From: Micavibrio sp.
GTDB taxonomy: Bacteria; Pseudomonadota; Alphaproteobacteria; UBA9219
DNA: 53,903 bases
Assembly: GCA_020718105.1 (NCBI GenBank)
Contig: DYDA01000002.1
Span: forward strand, 1 to 53,903
Direction: 5' to 3'
The number at the start of each line of letters is the position of its first letter. The first letter of the stretch is position 1. Position numbers and translations under genes: made by a program. This document shows positions 16,907-25,176 of the stretch, one piece after another. A model generated the notes under the pieces. It made no database searches, had not been told where the DNA came from, and saw nothing but the letters and a program-made list of their open reading frames with translations.

Positions 16907-18370
16907 GTGACAACATTTGCTGATTTAGGGTTAAGCGACGAACTGCTCAAGGCCATTGACGACGTCGGCTACACCACCCCCACCCCCATCCAAGAACAAG
17001 CCATCCCTTACGTCTTGCAAATGCGTGACGTGCTGGGTTGCGCGCAAACGGGCACGGGCAAGACGGCAGGCTTTACGCTGCCGATGATCGAGATTCTGTC
17101 AACGGGGCGGGCGCGGGCGCGTATGCCACGTTCCCTGATCCTTGAGCCAACACGAGAGCTGGCAACGCAAGTGGCTGAAAATTTCCGCACCTATGGCAAG
17201 TATCATCCGGCGCTCAGCATGGCTTTGTTGATCGGCGGCGAGAACATGGGGCCGCAGATCAAAAAGCTGGAGCGCGGCGTTGACGTGCTGATTGCCACAC
17301 CCGGACGCCTTATCGATTTGTTTGAGCGTGGTCAGATTATGCTCAATGATATTAAGATTTTTGTGATCGACGAAGCGGATCGCATGCTGGATATGGGTTT
17401 TATTCCCGATATCGAAAAGATTGCGGGGCTGTTACCCTCCATGCGTCAAACGCTGTTTTTCTCGGCCACCATGCCGCCTGAAATTCGCAAATTGGCGGAT
17501 CGGTTCCTCAGCAATCCCAAGACCGTCACGGTTTCTCCGCCTGCCAGCACGGGCGTCAACATCACGCATTCCATCGTCAACCTGCCTTCCGCCAATGATT
17601 GGCACAAGCGCGAGGCTCTGCGCACCCTTTTGCGTAATCACGCGGTGCAGAACGCCTTTATCTTTTGCAACCGCAAGCGCGATGTCGCCATCGTCCACAA
17701 ATCGCTGCAAAAGCATGGCTTCAACGCGGGCGCTTTGCATGGCGATCTGGATCAAAGCACGCGCACCGAAACGCTGGATTCCTTCAGAAGCGGCAATATC
17801 TCGCTTTTGGTATGCTCAGACGTGGCGGCGCGAGGCCTTGACATCGCGGATGTCAGCCACGTTTTTAATTTCGATGTTCCCTTTAATGCGGAAGATTACG
17901 TCCATCGCATTGGGCGCACAGGCCGCGCAGGCAAAGAAGGAACCGCCTTCACGCTCATGACTCCCGATGAAGGCAAACTGGTCGCCGCGATTGAGGCGCT
18001 CATCAAGAAAGATATTGAACGCTCGACCATCGACCTGCCACCTGTTCAGGAAGGTACATCTTTTGGTCGCGACAGGAAGCCTTCTTCATCAAGGGGCGGA
18101 CGCGGCGGCAAACCTGCCTCACGTCCCCGCCCACAGCCTAACGCGCCTAGCCCTGCCGAACCGGCAAGCATCGTTGCCGTTGCCGCTGCCCCCACCTATG
18201 AATCGCCGCACGTGCCGCCACATCCTGCGCCGCAACCCTATGGTCACACGACGGCATCAGCGGCAGCTTTAGCGCACAGCAGCGCAAGCGGCGATAACGG
18301 TCACGACTTTGGCGAGCATATGCCCGCCTTCCTTCGCCGCCCGCGCACCGTGGAAAAACGCTCATCGTAA
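16907..18370 (+). CDS. DEAD-box ATP-dependent RNA helicase (RhlE-like)
   Basis: A 487-residue helicase with every DEAD-box motif: Q motif (FADLGLSDELLKAI then PTPIQ), motif I AQTGTGKT, motif Ib TPGR, motif II DEAD in VIDEADRMLDMGF, motif III SAT, and motif VI HRIGRTGRAG. The C-terminal tail beyond about residue 385 is low complexity, first Arg/Gly-rich then Pro/Ala-rich, and probably contacts RNA. RNA remodelling in ribosome assembly or decay is likely. The start is GTG; no upstream ATG is in frame and the ribosome-binding site is weak. It converges on the Mur ligase gene with a 9-base gap. Confidence 0.93.
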   Translation: MTTFADLGLSDELLKAIDDVGYTTPTPIQEQAIPYVLQMRDVLGCAQTGTGKTAGFTLPMIEILSTGRARARMPRSLILEPTRELATQVAENFRTYGKYHPALSMALLIGGENMGPQIKKLERGVDVLIATPGRLIDLFERGQIMLNDIKIFVIDEADRMLDMGFIPDIEKIAGLLPSMRQTLFFSATMPPEIRKLADRFLSNPKTVTVSPPASTGVNITHSIVNLPSANDWHKREALRTLLRNHAVQNAFIFCNRKRDVAIVHKSLQKHGFNAGALHGDLDQSTRTETLDSFRSGNISLLVCSDVAARGLDIADVSHVFNFDVPFNAEDYVHRIGRTGRAGKEGTAFTLMTPDEGKLVAAIEALIKKDIERSTIDLPPVQEGTSFGRDRKPSSSRGGRGGKPASRPRPQPNAPSPAEPASIVAVAAAPTYESPHVPPHPAPQPYGHTTASAAALAHSSASGDNGHDFGEHMPAFLRRPRTVEKRSS

Positions 18371-18379
18371 GCGAAAGCC

Positions 18380-19792
18380 TTAACAAGGCGCAGTCGCTAT
18401 GCTGTTCAACAAACCTTGCGCCAAGGCAGGCAGCGTATCATCGCGTGCGCCCATAACAATGAGGCGATCCCCCGCAGCCGCCTCCAGAACCATCGTGGCG
18501 GCGGCATCATCGCGCGCGGGATAATAAAAAGTTTCTCGCCCCTGCGCTGTCACGCCATCGGCAACGTCAAGACTGGTGACCGAGCGATCCACCGTTCCCC
18601 CAAGATAAAGCGGATCGACGATATACAGGCGATCTTGTGGCCGAAGCCCCTCGGCAAACGCCGCCGTAAACGCGTCCTTCATCAGCTTAAGCGGGCCATA
18701 ACCATGCGGTTGAAAAAGGATCAACAACCTCCCATCGAATTGATGAAAGGCCTCAAGGCTTGCCGCTATTTTATCGGGATTATGAGCAAAATCGTCATAG
18801 ACCGTCACGCCGCCCGCATGGCCTATTGTCTCCATGCGCCGCGCTATGCCTGAAAAAGACTCCAAGGCGCTGGCCGCAGTTTCTAAAGAAACGCCTAAAG
18901 ACAGCGCCGCCCCCATAGCGGCAAGCGCGTTCGATACGTTATGCCGCCCCGCCAAGGGAAGGAAGAGACGGACACGCTGCCCCGTTGGGGTGTGCTCCAC
19001 ATTAAAACGCACGCCGCTTTGCTCAAAAACCAAGGCGCTGGCGTAAAGCGTCGCCGCCGGATCACGCAGGCTATAAGTCGTCATGGACGGCAGAGCCAAG
19101 CGCGCCGCTTCCTCATTATCAAGATTGATCACGACGTTTTGAGCCTTGCCGACAAAGCGAGAGAACAGGCCGCGCAGCTCATCCATCGTTTTATGATCCA
19201 GCGCGATGTTGTTCAAAACAGCCACCGTTGGATTGAACTCATCGATAGAGCCGTCGCTTTCATCCACTTCGCTGACAAATAAAGCGGGATCACCCACAAG
19301 CGCGGAAGACAAGGGCATTTCCGCCGTCACAAAGTTTTTCATCACTGCGCCATTCATCACGGTCGGATTCAATCCCGCCTGATGCAAAAGCCAACCGATC
19401 ATGCCCGTTGTGGTGGATTTGCCGCTGGTTCCGGCCACGGCCACACGCGCGTGAGCTTCATTAAAAAGCTCAGCCAATAACGTCGCACGACGCACGACAG
19501 GAATCCCCCCCATCATCGCGGCGCGATAATCGGGGACGGTTTCCTCAACCGCCGTTGAAACGACAACGCGGCTGACAGCGGGTGTCACGCCACTGCCATC
19601 TTGAGGATGCAAACGGATTCCCTGCTCTTCCAAGAAGGCAAAGCGCTCTGGCGTACGGCCTTGGTCGCGCCCCCGATCCGAGCCGCTGACGGCATAGCCA
19701 CGCGCCTTCATGATCAACGCCAAGGGCAGCATACCGCTGCCGCCAATCGCGCAAAAAAAGATAGAAGGGAGAGGGGGGGAAGAATAGGTCAT
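18380..19792 (-). CDS. Mur ligase family protein (MurC/Mpl-like)
   Basis: A 470-residue three-domain Mur ligase: an N-terminal UDP-binding Rossmann part (AIGGSGM, GSDRGRD), a central ATPase with P-loop GTSGKSTTTGM (Lys125), then EVDESDGS and NNIALDHKTMDEL, and a C-terminal domain with RRMETIG, DDFAHNPDKI and FQPHGYGP. These resemble MurC and the recycling ligase Mpl. The P-loop differs from the usual GTHGKTTT (His to Ser, Thr to Ser). It is not in a dcw cluster; recF lies upstream. It adds an amino acid or peptide to a UDP-MurNAc-type substrate, but which one cannot be decided by eye. Confidence 0.8.
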   Translation of the reverse strand: MTYSSPPLPSIFFCAIGGSGMLPLALIMKARGYAVSGSDRGRDQGRTPERFAFLEEQGIRLHPQDGSGVTPAVSRVVVSTAVEETVPDYRAAMMGGIPVVRRATLLAELFNEAHARVAVAGTSGKSTTTGMIGWLLHQAGLNPTVMNGAVMKNFVTAEMPLSSALVGDPALFVSEVDESDGSIDEFNPTVAVLNNIALDHKTMDELRGLFSRFVGKAQNVVINLDNEEAARLALPSMTTYSLRDPAATLYASALVFEQSGVRFNVEHTPTGQRVRLFLPLAGRHNVSNALAAMGAALSLGVSLETAASALESFSGIARRMETIGHAGGVTVYDDFAHNPDKIAASLEAFHQFDGRLLILFQPHGYGPLKLMKDAFTAAFAEGLRPQDRLYIVDPLYLGGTVDRSVTSLDVADGVTAQGRETFYYPARDDAAATMVLEAAAGDRLIVMGARDDTLPALAQGLLNSIATAPC

Positions 19793-19888
19793 GCAGCGAC
19801 TGTATAAATCACACCGCTAAAGGGCAAGAGAAATACGGAAAAAAAACAGATAAGGAACAGCCTTACGGAAGCATCCATCCTAGAAACG

Positions 19889-21013
19889 CTAGGCTTCCGC
19901 CAACGCCCCTTTTTCAACCGAAAAATGCTGAGCATAAGGCAAAAACGAGCTAAAAAAGGCCGCATCCGTTCCCGTCAGCCACGCCTGAACGCGCAGGGCA
20001 AGGATTTCTTCAAACAGCGCGGCGCGGCGCATACCATCCAAATGCGCGGTGATATCGTCCAACAGGAAGAGCGGCGGACAGCCTCCCCTCGCCGTTGTCA
20101 GTGTGCGCACAAAAGCCAGCATGATCGCGACCAACAAAGCCTTTTGCTCCCCCGTTGAGCATAGCTCAGCAGGACAATTGTGGTTGCGATGGATCACTTG
20201 AAGATCGCTGCGATGAACGCCGATAGCGCACGTCCCGCTTTGCGCATCGCCCTGCCGCGACCGCACCAACGCAGCGCGAAACTTGTCCTCCACCAAAAGC
20301 GCGGGCTGCTCTGCCAAGGATTCCTCGGCTATGCCGACCAACATCATTTCGGCCTGCGGAAAGGCGCTTTGCGCCAACGTCATCGCGCTTTGCAATTGGC
20401 GCAGCAGATGCAGCCGCGCCGCCGCAATCGAAACCCCCGTTTGCGCCATCGTGTCCTCAAGCGCGGCCAGCCACGTGGCATCCACCACGCCATCGCGCAA
20501 AAGGCGAAGGCGCTCGCGCATCGCTTTCTCGTACCGATGGACGCGCCCCGCATGCGCTGGATCAAAGTTGAACACCATGCGATCCAAAAGCTTGCGCCGC
20601 GCCGAAGAACCATCGGCCAGAACGCGGTCAAGATCAGGCGTCACCCACGCCATCGCAACGTGATCGGATAAAACTTGCTGCCCCTTCACAGCGCGACCAT
20701 CAACATGCACGACGCGCCGCCCGTTGTCAGGCGCGGCAGGATCGCGCCCTGTGCCAATCCTCACTTCCCCCTCTGGCGTCATCACTTGCGCGGCCACGGC
20801 CCATGGTGAAGTCGTATGATAGTTTTGCCATTCCGATGGCGTGGCGCGGCAGAGCCCGCGTCCGGGAACGAGCAAACTAATCGCCTCAAGGATGTTCGTC
20901 TTGCCACTGCCGTTCATGCCCGTCAGCACAACAGGCGCAGGCGCAAGCGTGAGCCTTATCTCGCCATAGTTGCGAAAGTTGGTAAGGGAAAGAGAGGAAA
21001 GATTTAAAGACAT
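19889..21013 (-). CDS. recF: DNA replication and repair protein RecF
   Basis: A 374-residue SMC-like ATPase that helps load RecA at single-strand gaps. Walker A is GMNGSGKTN (Lys38) just after the FRNY motif. The ABC signature is STGEQKALL, and Walker B with the D-loop is LFLLDDITAHLD. The dnaN/gyrB neighbours common elsewhere are absent; glmU is upstream and a Mur ligase downstream. No clear Shine-Dalgarno precedes the ATG. Confidence 0.93.
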   Translation of the reverse strand: MSLNLSSLSLTNFRNYGEIRLTLAPAPVVLTGMNGSGKTNILEAISLLVPGRGLCRATPSEWQNYHTTSPWAVAAQVMTPEGEVRIGTGRDPAAPDNGRRVVHVDGRAVKGQQVLSDHVAMAWVTPDLDRVLADGSSARRKLLDRMVFNFDPAHAGRVHRYEKAMRERLRLLRDGVVDATWLAALEDTMAQTGVSIAAARLHLLRQLQSAMTLAQSAFPQAEMMLVGIAEESLAEQPALLVEDKFRAALVRSRQGDAQSGTCAIGVHRSDLQVIHRNHNCPAELCSTGEQKALLVAIMLAFVRTLTTARGGCPPLFLLDDITAHLDGMRRAALFEEILALRVQAWLTGTDAAFFSSFLPYAQHFSVEKGALAEA

Positions 21014-21380
21014 AAAAGGGACGAGAGGTTAATGGGTAAGGGCTAGAGACTATACTCAAAACAGGTCAAGCGTTGGTACAGAAAACGAAATTCTCGTCCA
21101 AATCCTTTTCCCCTTTTTGCTCCCTTTTTCGCACCACAAAAAACCCAATAGAATCAACGAATCTTGTGTTTTTTATCGATTCTCAGCCCCTTCAGCGTAT
21201 AAAGAGGCGGTTTTTTTCCATGAGGACGACGAGAGAGCGTTTTTAACCATAAAACGTCTATAGGTGGTGGTTAACGATGTTGGAAAAACACAATATATGG
21301 TGGGTCAAAACCTAACTTCCGCCAAAAGCAAAAAGGCGTGACGATTGGGGAAAAGTTGTCGTGATTCTCTTTTCCTCTCC
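21014..21380. other. recF upstream region (367 bases without a gene)
   Basis: It spans from the recF start to the glmU stop, both on the minus strand, so it is the recF leader and promoter region. It carries one long copy of the dispersed motif at 21051-21084 (TATACTCAAAACAGGTCAAG then CGTTGG) and several A/T runs. I see no hairpin strong enough to call a glmU terminator. A 70-residue minus-strand frame at the left edge of glmU has no independent support. Confidence 0.4.
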
Positions 21381-22739
21381 TCACGTTTTTGTTTTTTGTA
21401 AAGCGCGGAAACGTCCCGCCCAACCTTCTGTATTCGTTTGCCTTTCGCGGGCAATGGCCAAAGCGTCCGGTGGGATGTCCTGCGTGATCGTGCTGCCAGC
21501 CGCGATGATTGCGCCATCGCCTATTGTGACGGGGGCAACCAGCGCGGTGTTTGACCCAATAAACGCGCCCGCGCCGATTTCCGTATGAGCCTTGGTAAAG
21601 CCGTCATAGTTGCAGGTAATCGTGCCCGCGCCGATGTTGGTTTTCTCACCCACCGAGGCATCGCCGATATAGGAAAGGTGGTTGACCTTCGCGCCCTTGG
21701 CAATTTTTGTGTTCTTGATCTCAACAAAGTTGCCGATGTGGGCGGCCTCGCCGATCACCGAGTTGGGGCGCAGGCGAACAAAGGGGCCGATGATCGCGCC
21801 CTTTTTCACGGTCACTTGATCCAGATGGGAAAAGGCGCGGATTTCGACGTTATCCTCAATCACAACGCCCGTCGCAAAAACGACGTTTGGCCCGATGGAG
21901 ACGTCTTGCCCCATCACCGTATCCGCTGCCAAGGTCACTGTTGCGGGATCGATCATCGTGACGCCGCTTAGCATATGCGCTGTGCGCAGGCGATTTTGCA
22001 TCACAGCATCAACCTCGGCCAACTGCACGCGCGTGTTCACGCCGCGCACGTCGTCAGCATCCAGTGTCGTCGTGGTCACCGCCAGGCCTTGCTTGTTCGC
22101 TAAGGCGATGGCATCGGTCAGGTAGTATTCGCCTTTAGCGTTATCGTTGCCGATTTGATCCAGCAAAGCCCACAAGGCGGTGGCCTCAAACAGCATAATC
22201 CCGCCGTTGCAAAGCGTGATGGCTTTTTGCTCTGGCGTGGCATCGGCAGCCTCGACAATCGCTTGCAGCTTGCCGTTAGTGCCCATGACCAAGCGGCCAT
22301 AGGGGGCAGGATCGGCAGGCACAAAGCCCGCAACGGCCAGCGCAGCCTTGTCCTGCATCAAGCGTTCGCGCAGCGCCATAAGGGAGGCTGGCGTGATCAG
22401 GGGCGTGTCGCCAAACAGCACAAGAACGTGCCCTTCGAATCCGGTCAAAGCCTCCCGCGCAGCCTTAACCGCATCGCCCGTCCCAAGGGGCTGGCTTTGG
22501 ATCGCGCAGGCATGGGGGGTGACGGCTGCCTGCACCGCGTCCATGTCGGGCGCAACAACGACCACGACCTTCTGCGGGGCAAGAGCCTCACACGCTTTCA
22601 CAACATGGCGGATCATGGGGAATGAGGCCACAGGATGAAGAACCTTGGGCAAAGAAGATTTCATCCGAGTCCCCTGCCCCGCCGCTAGAATAACGCAGGC
22701 TAAAGGAGGGTATGTCATGGGCGTTGCCTTGTCGGTCAT
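21381..22739 (-). CDS. glmU: Bifunctional UDP-GlcNAc pyrophosphorylase / glucosamine-1-P acetyltransferase GlmU
   Basis: 452 residues from the ATG at 22739, chosen for AGGA about 10 bases upstream; a frame start at 22793 would add an unlikely tail. The N-terminal uridyltransferase has LAAGQGTRMKSSLPKVLHPV and LFGDTPL. The C-terminal left-handed beta helix has hexapeptide repeats and acetyltransferase residues in NFVEIKNTKI and GAGTITCNYDG. It makes UDP-GlcNAc for peptidoglycan and lipid A. It is complete and standard in length. Confidence 0.96.
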   Translation of the reverse strand: MTDKATPMTYPPLACVILAAGQGTRMKSSLPKVLHPVASFPMIRHVVKACEALAPQKVVVVVAPDMDAVQAAVTPHACAIQSQPLGTGDAVKAAREALTGFEGHVLVLFGDTPLITPASLMALRERLMQDKAALAVAGFVPADPAPYGRLVMGTNGKLQAIVEAADATPEQKAITLCNGGIMLFEATALWALLDQIGNDNAKGEYYLTDAIALANKQGLAVTTTTLDADDVRGVNTRVQLAEVDAVMQNRLRTAHMLSGVTMIDPATVTLAADTVMGQDVSIGPNVVFATGVVIEDNVEIRAFSHLDQVTVKKGAIIGPFVRLRPNSVIGEAAHIGNFVEIKNTKIAKGAKVNHLSYIGDASVGEKTNIGAGTITCNYDGFTKAHTEIGAGAFIGSNTALVAPVTIGDGAIIAAGSTITQDIPPDALAIARERQTNTEGWAGRFRALQKTKT

Positions 22740-22780
22740 TGTCGGTTTATCCTGAAGGAAGAGAAAAAATGGAGTAGACC

Positions 22781-22947
22781 CAATACTGTTCAAGCTTGGT
22801 AAGTAAAAAAGAAAACAAATGGGATCCCCGCCTGCGCGGGGATGACGCTAAAGGGAAACACCGTTACAAAAACCCCGTCATGCCAGCGAAGGCTGGCATC
22901 CCATTTTCTTTTTTGTCTTTAAAACACCCCTTGAACTGTATTGAGCG
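22781..22947. repeat. Family A REP doublet with outer arms, copy A2
   Basis: REP palindromes at 22821-22847 and 22876-22903 are in inverted orientation. The outer arms are copies of the dispersed motif: CAATACTGTTCAAG at 22781-22794 and, inverted, CTTGAACTGTATTG at 22930-22943 (13 of 14 complementary). A-rich segments sit between arm and REP on both sides. It lies upstream of glmU and next to the gph-duplication insert. Confidence 0.8.
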
Positions 22948-22966
22948 CACATTATCACTGTTCGGA

Positions 22967-22996
22967 GATCTAAATGCAACGGCTTGAAGCGGTTTT
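22967..22996 (+). repeat. Left copy of a 30-base duplication of the gph 5' end
   Basis: These 30 bases are identical to 23948-23977, the start of gph (GATCTAA leader, ATG, and codons for QRLEAV). Here the frame runs MQRLEAVFSLN and stops at 23009. A GGAGAT precedes it, so a 11-residue peptide could still be translated. It flanks the inserted gene at 23075-23917 and marks the insertion boundary. Confidence 0.9.
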
Positions 22997-23074
22997 TTCC
23001 TTGAATTAACCAAAAGGCCTATGCCACTTTCTCGTCATGCACTACCATTTCAACGAAAATCTAGGAGATAATCC

Positions 23075-23917
23075 ATGGCAAGAGAACCCAACACTGACAT
23101 TAGAACCTTAGAAATTTGCATCGATGCCCTTCACGCGACGAATGTTACTCTGGCGGGTTACCATTTTTGTTGGAAGCGGGGCAATATGGGGGTCACCGTT
23201 AGAATGGATTATCATGAAAGGGGTTCCTTTACACCTGCCATGAAATCCCTTCACAATAATCCGCTTCATGCTTCTTCCGGCGGTGCTTTGATCAATGAAT
23301 TTGTAAAAAATGAACATCCCGAAAATCTTCATGCCGCATGGCAGTTACGCGAAGATTCTGAAAAAGAATATGGTCTAACTCTTGAGCTTACGGGAAGCGA
23401 AAAACTCCTGATCGACTTCTTAAAAAGGTCGTTTGGTCCATGGGCAAAAAGCCTAAACGAAAACAACAAGAACCGCCCCTTTTATGGACGACCGGTTGTG
23501 GCCAAGGTCAGTTTGGACGGAGCAAGAATAAACTCCGCTTGGCAATTTTTAGACAATCCCGCTCTCATAGCTCGTTTGGAAAACACTATCCTTTATAAGC
23601 CAAAGCAGGCGGCAGAGGAAAAAATACCCCAAGAGCTTCCCCCGATTGATGCGTCTGCGCAAGCGTGGGATTGGGATCTTTATGTTAGGAACAAAAAAGC
23701 CTTGGAATGTCGTCTTCCGCCTATCGGGGGTGACTTTACGATTGTGGGACAAAGGCAAATTGAGGCACGCAATATGGAATTAAGACAAAGCGCTGGCCAA
23801 GAAGCCGATGCTCTGGGCATTTCTGATGAAGAATATTACGCAACTAGACCGAAGACATACCGTACTGTTCTTAATAGAGTTACGGGAGAGGCGGAAAGAA
23901 CTGGGTTCTCTAGATAA
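23075..23917 (+). CDS. Hypothetical protein inserted upstream of gph
   Basis: A 280-residue soluble protein with no domain I recognise. It has an AGGAGA ribosome-binding site six bases before the ATG, so it is probably expressed. Visible features are a mixed alpha/beta N-terminal two-thirds, an EEKIPQELPP linker near 195-205, then a charged helical tail with GISDEEYYATRPKTYRTVLNR. No signal peptide or membrane segment is present. The gene sits entirely between the two 30-base repeats that duplicate the gph 5' end, and its sequence appears more A/T-rich than the surrounding genes, which suggests acquisition by transfer. Cargo of a small mobile element is possible; the function is unknown. Confidence 0.75.
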   Translation: MAREPNTDIRTLEICIDALHATNVTLAGYHFCWKRGNMGVTVRMDYHERGSFTPAMKSLHNNPLHASSGGALINEFVKNEHPENLHAAWQLREDSEKEYGLTLELTGSEKLLIDFLKRSFGPWAKSLNENNKNRPFYGRPVVAKVSLDGARINSAWQFLDNPALIARLENTILYKPKQAAEEKIPQELPPIDASAQAWDWDLYVRNKKALECRLPPIGGDFTIVGQRQIEARNMELRQSAGQEADALGISDEEYYATRPKTYRTVLNRVTGEAERTGFSR

Positions 23918-23947
23918 GAGGGATATCCAGCTGCGCCATCATGAAGG

Positions 23948-23977
23948 GATCTAAATGCAACGGCTTGAAGCGGTTTT
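23948..23977 (+). repeat. Right copy of the 30-base duplication, within the intact gph start
   Basis: Identical to 22967-22996. It covers seven leader bases (GATCTAA) and the first codons of the functional gph. GAAGGGA just upstream provides its ribosome-binding site. The two copies are direct repeats 981 bases apart. Confidence 0.9.
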
Positions 23978-24629
23978 ATTTGATTGTGACGGCACTTTGC
24001 TCGACAGCGCCCCTGATATAGGGCAAGCGCTGAACCTGATGCTGGAGGATTGTGACCGCCCGCCCCTGCCCTTGGCGCAGATTAAGGGCTATTTGGGCGA
24101 TGGCATGATGGAGCTGTGCAGCCGCGCCCTTATGGCGACGGGCGGGTTGCCGCAGGATGACGTGTACCCTTTTGTGCAGAAGTTTATCACGCATTACCGC
24201 AAAGTCCCCGCCGATCCCTCGCAGATTTACGCGGGCGGGCGTGAGGCGTTGGAGTCTCTGTCGCAGGCGGGCGTGAAGCTGGCCGTTTGCACGAACAAGC
24301 AGGAAGCTGCCACGCGGCGCATCTTTGATCAGCTTGACCTGACGCGCTATTTCGCGGCCATCGCGGGGGGAGATACCTATTTGGTGCATAAGCCGCATCC
24401 CGATCATGTCTTGAATCTTTTGAAGGCGATGGATGTCTCGCCCCAAGGAACCCTGTTCGTCGGCGATGGCATGAATGACGTTATGGCCAGCCGCCAAGCA
24501 GGTGTGAAATGCGTCATCATCACGCATGGCTATAGCGACGATTGGGAGGCTCTTGGCGCGGATGCCCTGATCGGCGGCTTTGACGGGCTGTCAGCAGCCA
24601 TCGAAAAGCTGGGCTATGCGGCAAAGTAA
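23955..24629 (+). CDS. gph: Phosphoglycolate phosphatase (HAD superfamily)
   Basis: A 224-residue HAD phosphatase. Motif I is FDCDGTLLDSAPD with the nucleophile and acid Asp pair, motif II is the Thr in AVCTNK, the motif III Lys lies near HKPHPDH, and motif IV is VGDGMNDVMAS. The helical cap after motif I matches Gph, which removes 2-phosphoglycolate formed in DNA repair or oxygenase activity. Its leader and first codons were duplicated by the upstream insertion, but this copy is intact. It converges on the lipoprotein gene with a 19-base gap. Confidence 0.9.
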   Translation: MQRLEAVLFDCDGTLLDSAPDIGQALNLMLEDCDRPPLPLAQIKGYLGDGMMELCSRALMATGGLPQDDVYPFVQKFITHYRKVPADPSQIYAGGREALESLSQAGVKLAVCTNKQEAATRRIFDQLDLTRYFAAIAGGDTYLVHKPHPDHVLNLLKAMDVSPQGTLFVGDGMNDVMASRQAGVKCVIITHGYSDDWEALGADALIGGFDGLSAAIEKLGYAAK

Positions 24630-24648
24630 CGCCATGGATTTCTTGGCA

Positions 24649-25161
24649 TCACTCGCCTCTTTTAGCTTGTGCTTCGGTTAGTTGAAAGCCCATCAGCACG
24701 CGAATGTTCGCCGCATCCTCATCCTTGGCAAGCGGCAGAAAAATATGCAGCGGCTGGTCAAGCGTTGTTGTTTTATTCTCGCCCTCAAACGAAAATTCCG
24801 CCGTCATCATTTCCTTAGCCAGAACTTTGTCCTCAGCGCTTACGACCGAGACAAAAAACGGAACGCTGATTTTATTGCCGCCCAGACGCGGCCCCTTTTG
24901 CGCATCCATCGATAAATCAAAGGTCACGTCCACGCCCTTATCACCATACGTGCATGATCCATCAACTTTTTGCATGACGGCCACAGCCACAAGCGTTGCG
25001 GGATCCATGGCTTCCTGTCCATAGTCTTCGACTCTTTCAAGGGAGCGCACAATGGCGACTTGGGGACACAAAGGCTTGGGCTTGACGGGCGCGTCTTTAT
25101 CCGTGACGCATGCGCCAAGCATGAAACAGGCCATCATTAAAGTCAGGATTGTGCGTTTCAT
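24649..25161 (-). CDS. Predicted lipoprotein
   Basis: A 170-residue protein with a lipoprotein signal peptide: basic MKR, a hydrophobic core and lipobox LGAC with Cys18. The mature part is about 150 residues, mostly beta, with no family that I recognise. It contains acidic and lysine-rich stretches and two internal cysteines. An AAGGAAAA ribosome-binding site precedes the ATG. It lies 15 bases downstream of the ABC-2 permease gene, so the two are probably co-transcribed. Confidence 0.75.
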   Translation of the reverse strand: MKRTILTLMMACFMLGACVTDKDAPVKPKPLCPQVAIVRSLERVEDYGQEAMDPATLVAVAVMQKVDGSCTYGDKGVDVTFDLSMDAQKGPRLGGNKISVPFFVSVVSAEDKVLAKEMMTAEFSFEGENKTTTLDQPLHIFLPLAKDEDAANIRVLMGFQLTEAQAKRGE

Positions 25162-25176
25162 CGTGTTTTCCTTTTC

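Noticed and set aside
13972-18370. Search for kdpE after kdpD
   Set aside because: No response-regulator frame exists on either strand here; the next gene is a complete RNA helicase.
22796-22987. 63-residue open frame with DPRLRGDD and MPAKAGIP
   Set aside because: It is a translation of the REP doublet A2. Such peptides are well-known artefacts of REP sequences, and there is no ribosome-binding site.
22967-23977. The 30-base repeat as a transposon target-site duplication
   Set aside because: It is longer than usual for transposases, no terminal inverted repeats were found at the insert edges, and one copy lies within coding sequence with frame restored; site-specific integration or segmental duplication fits better.
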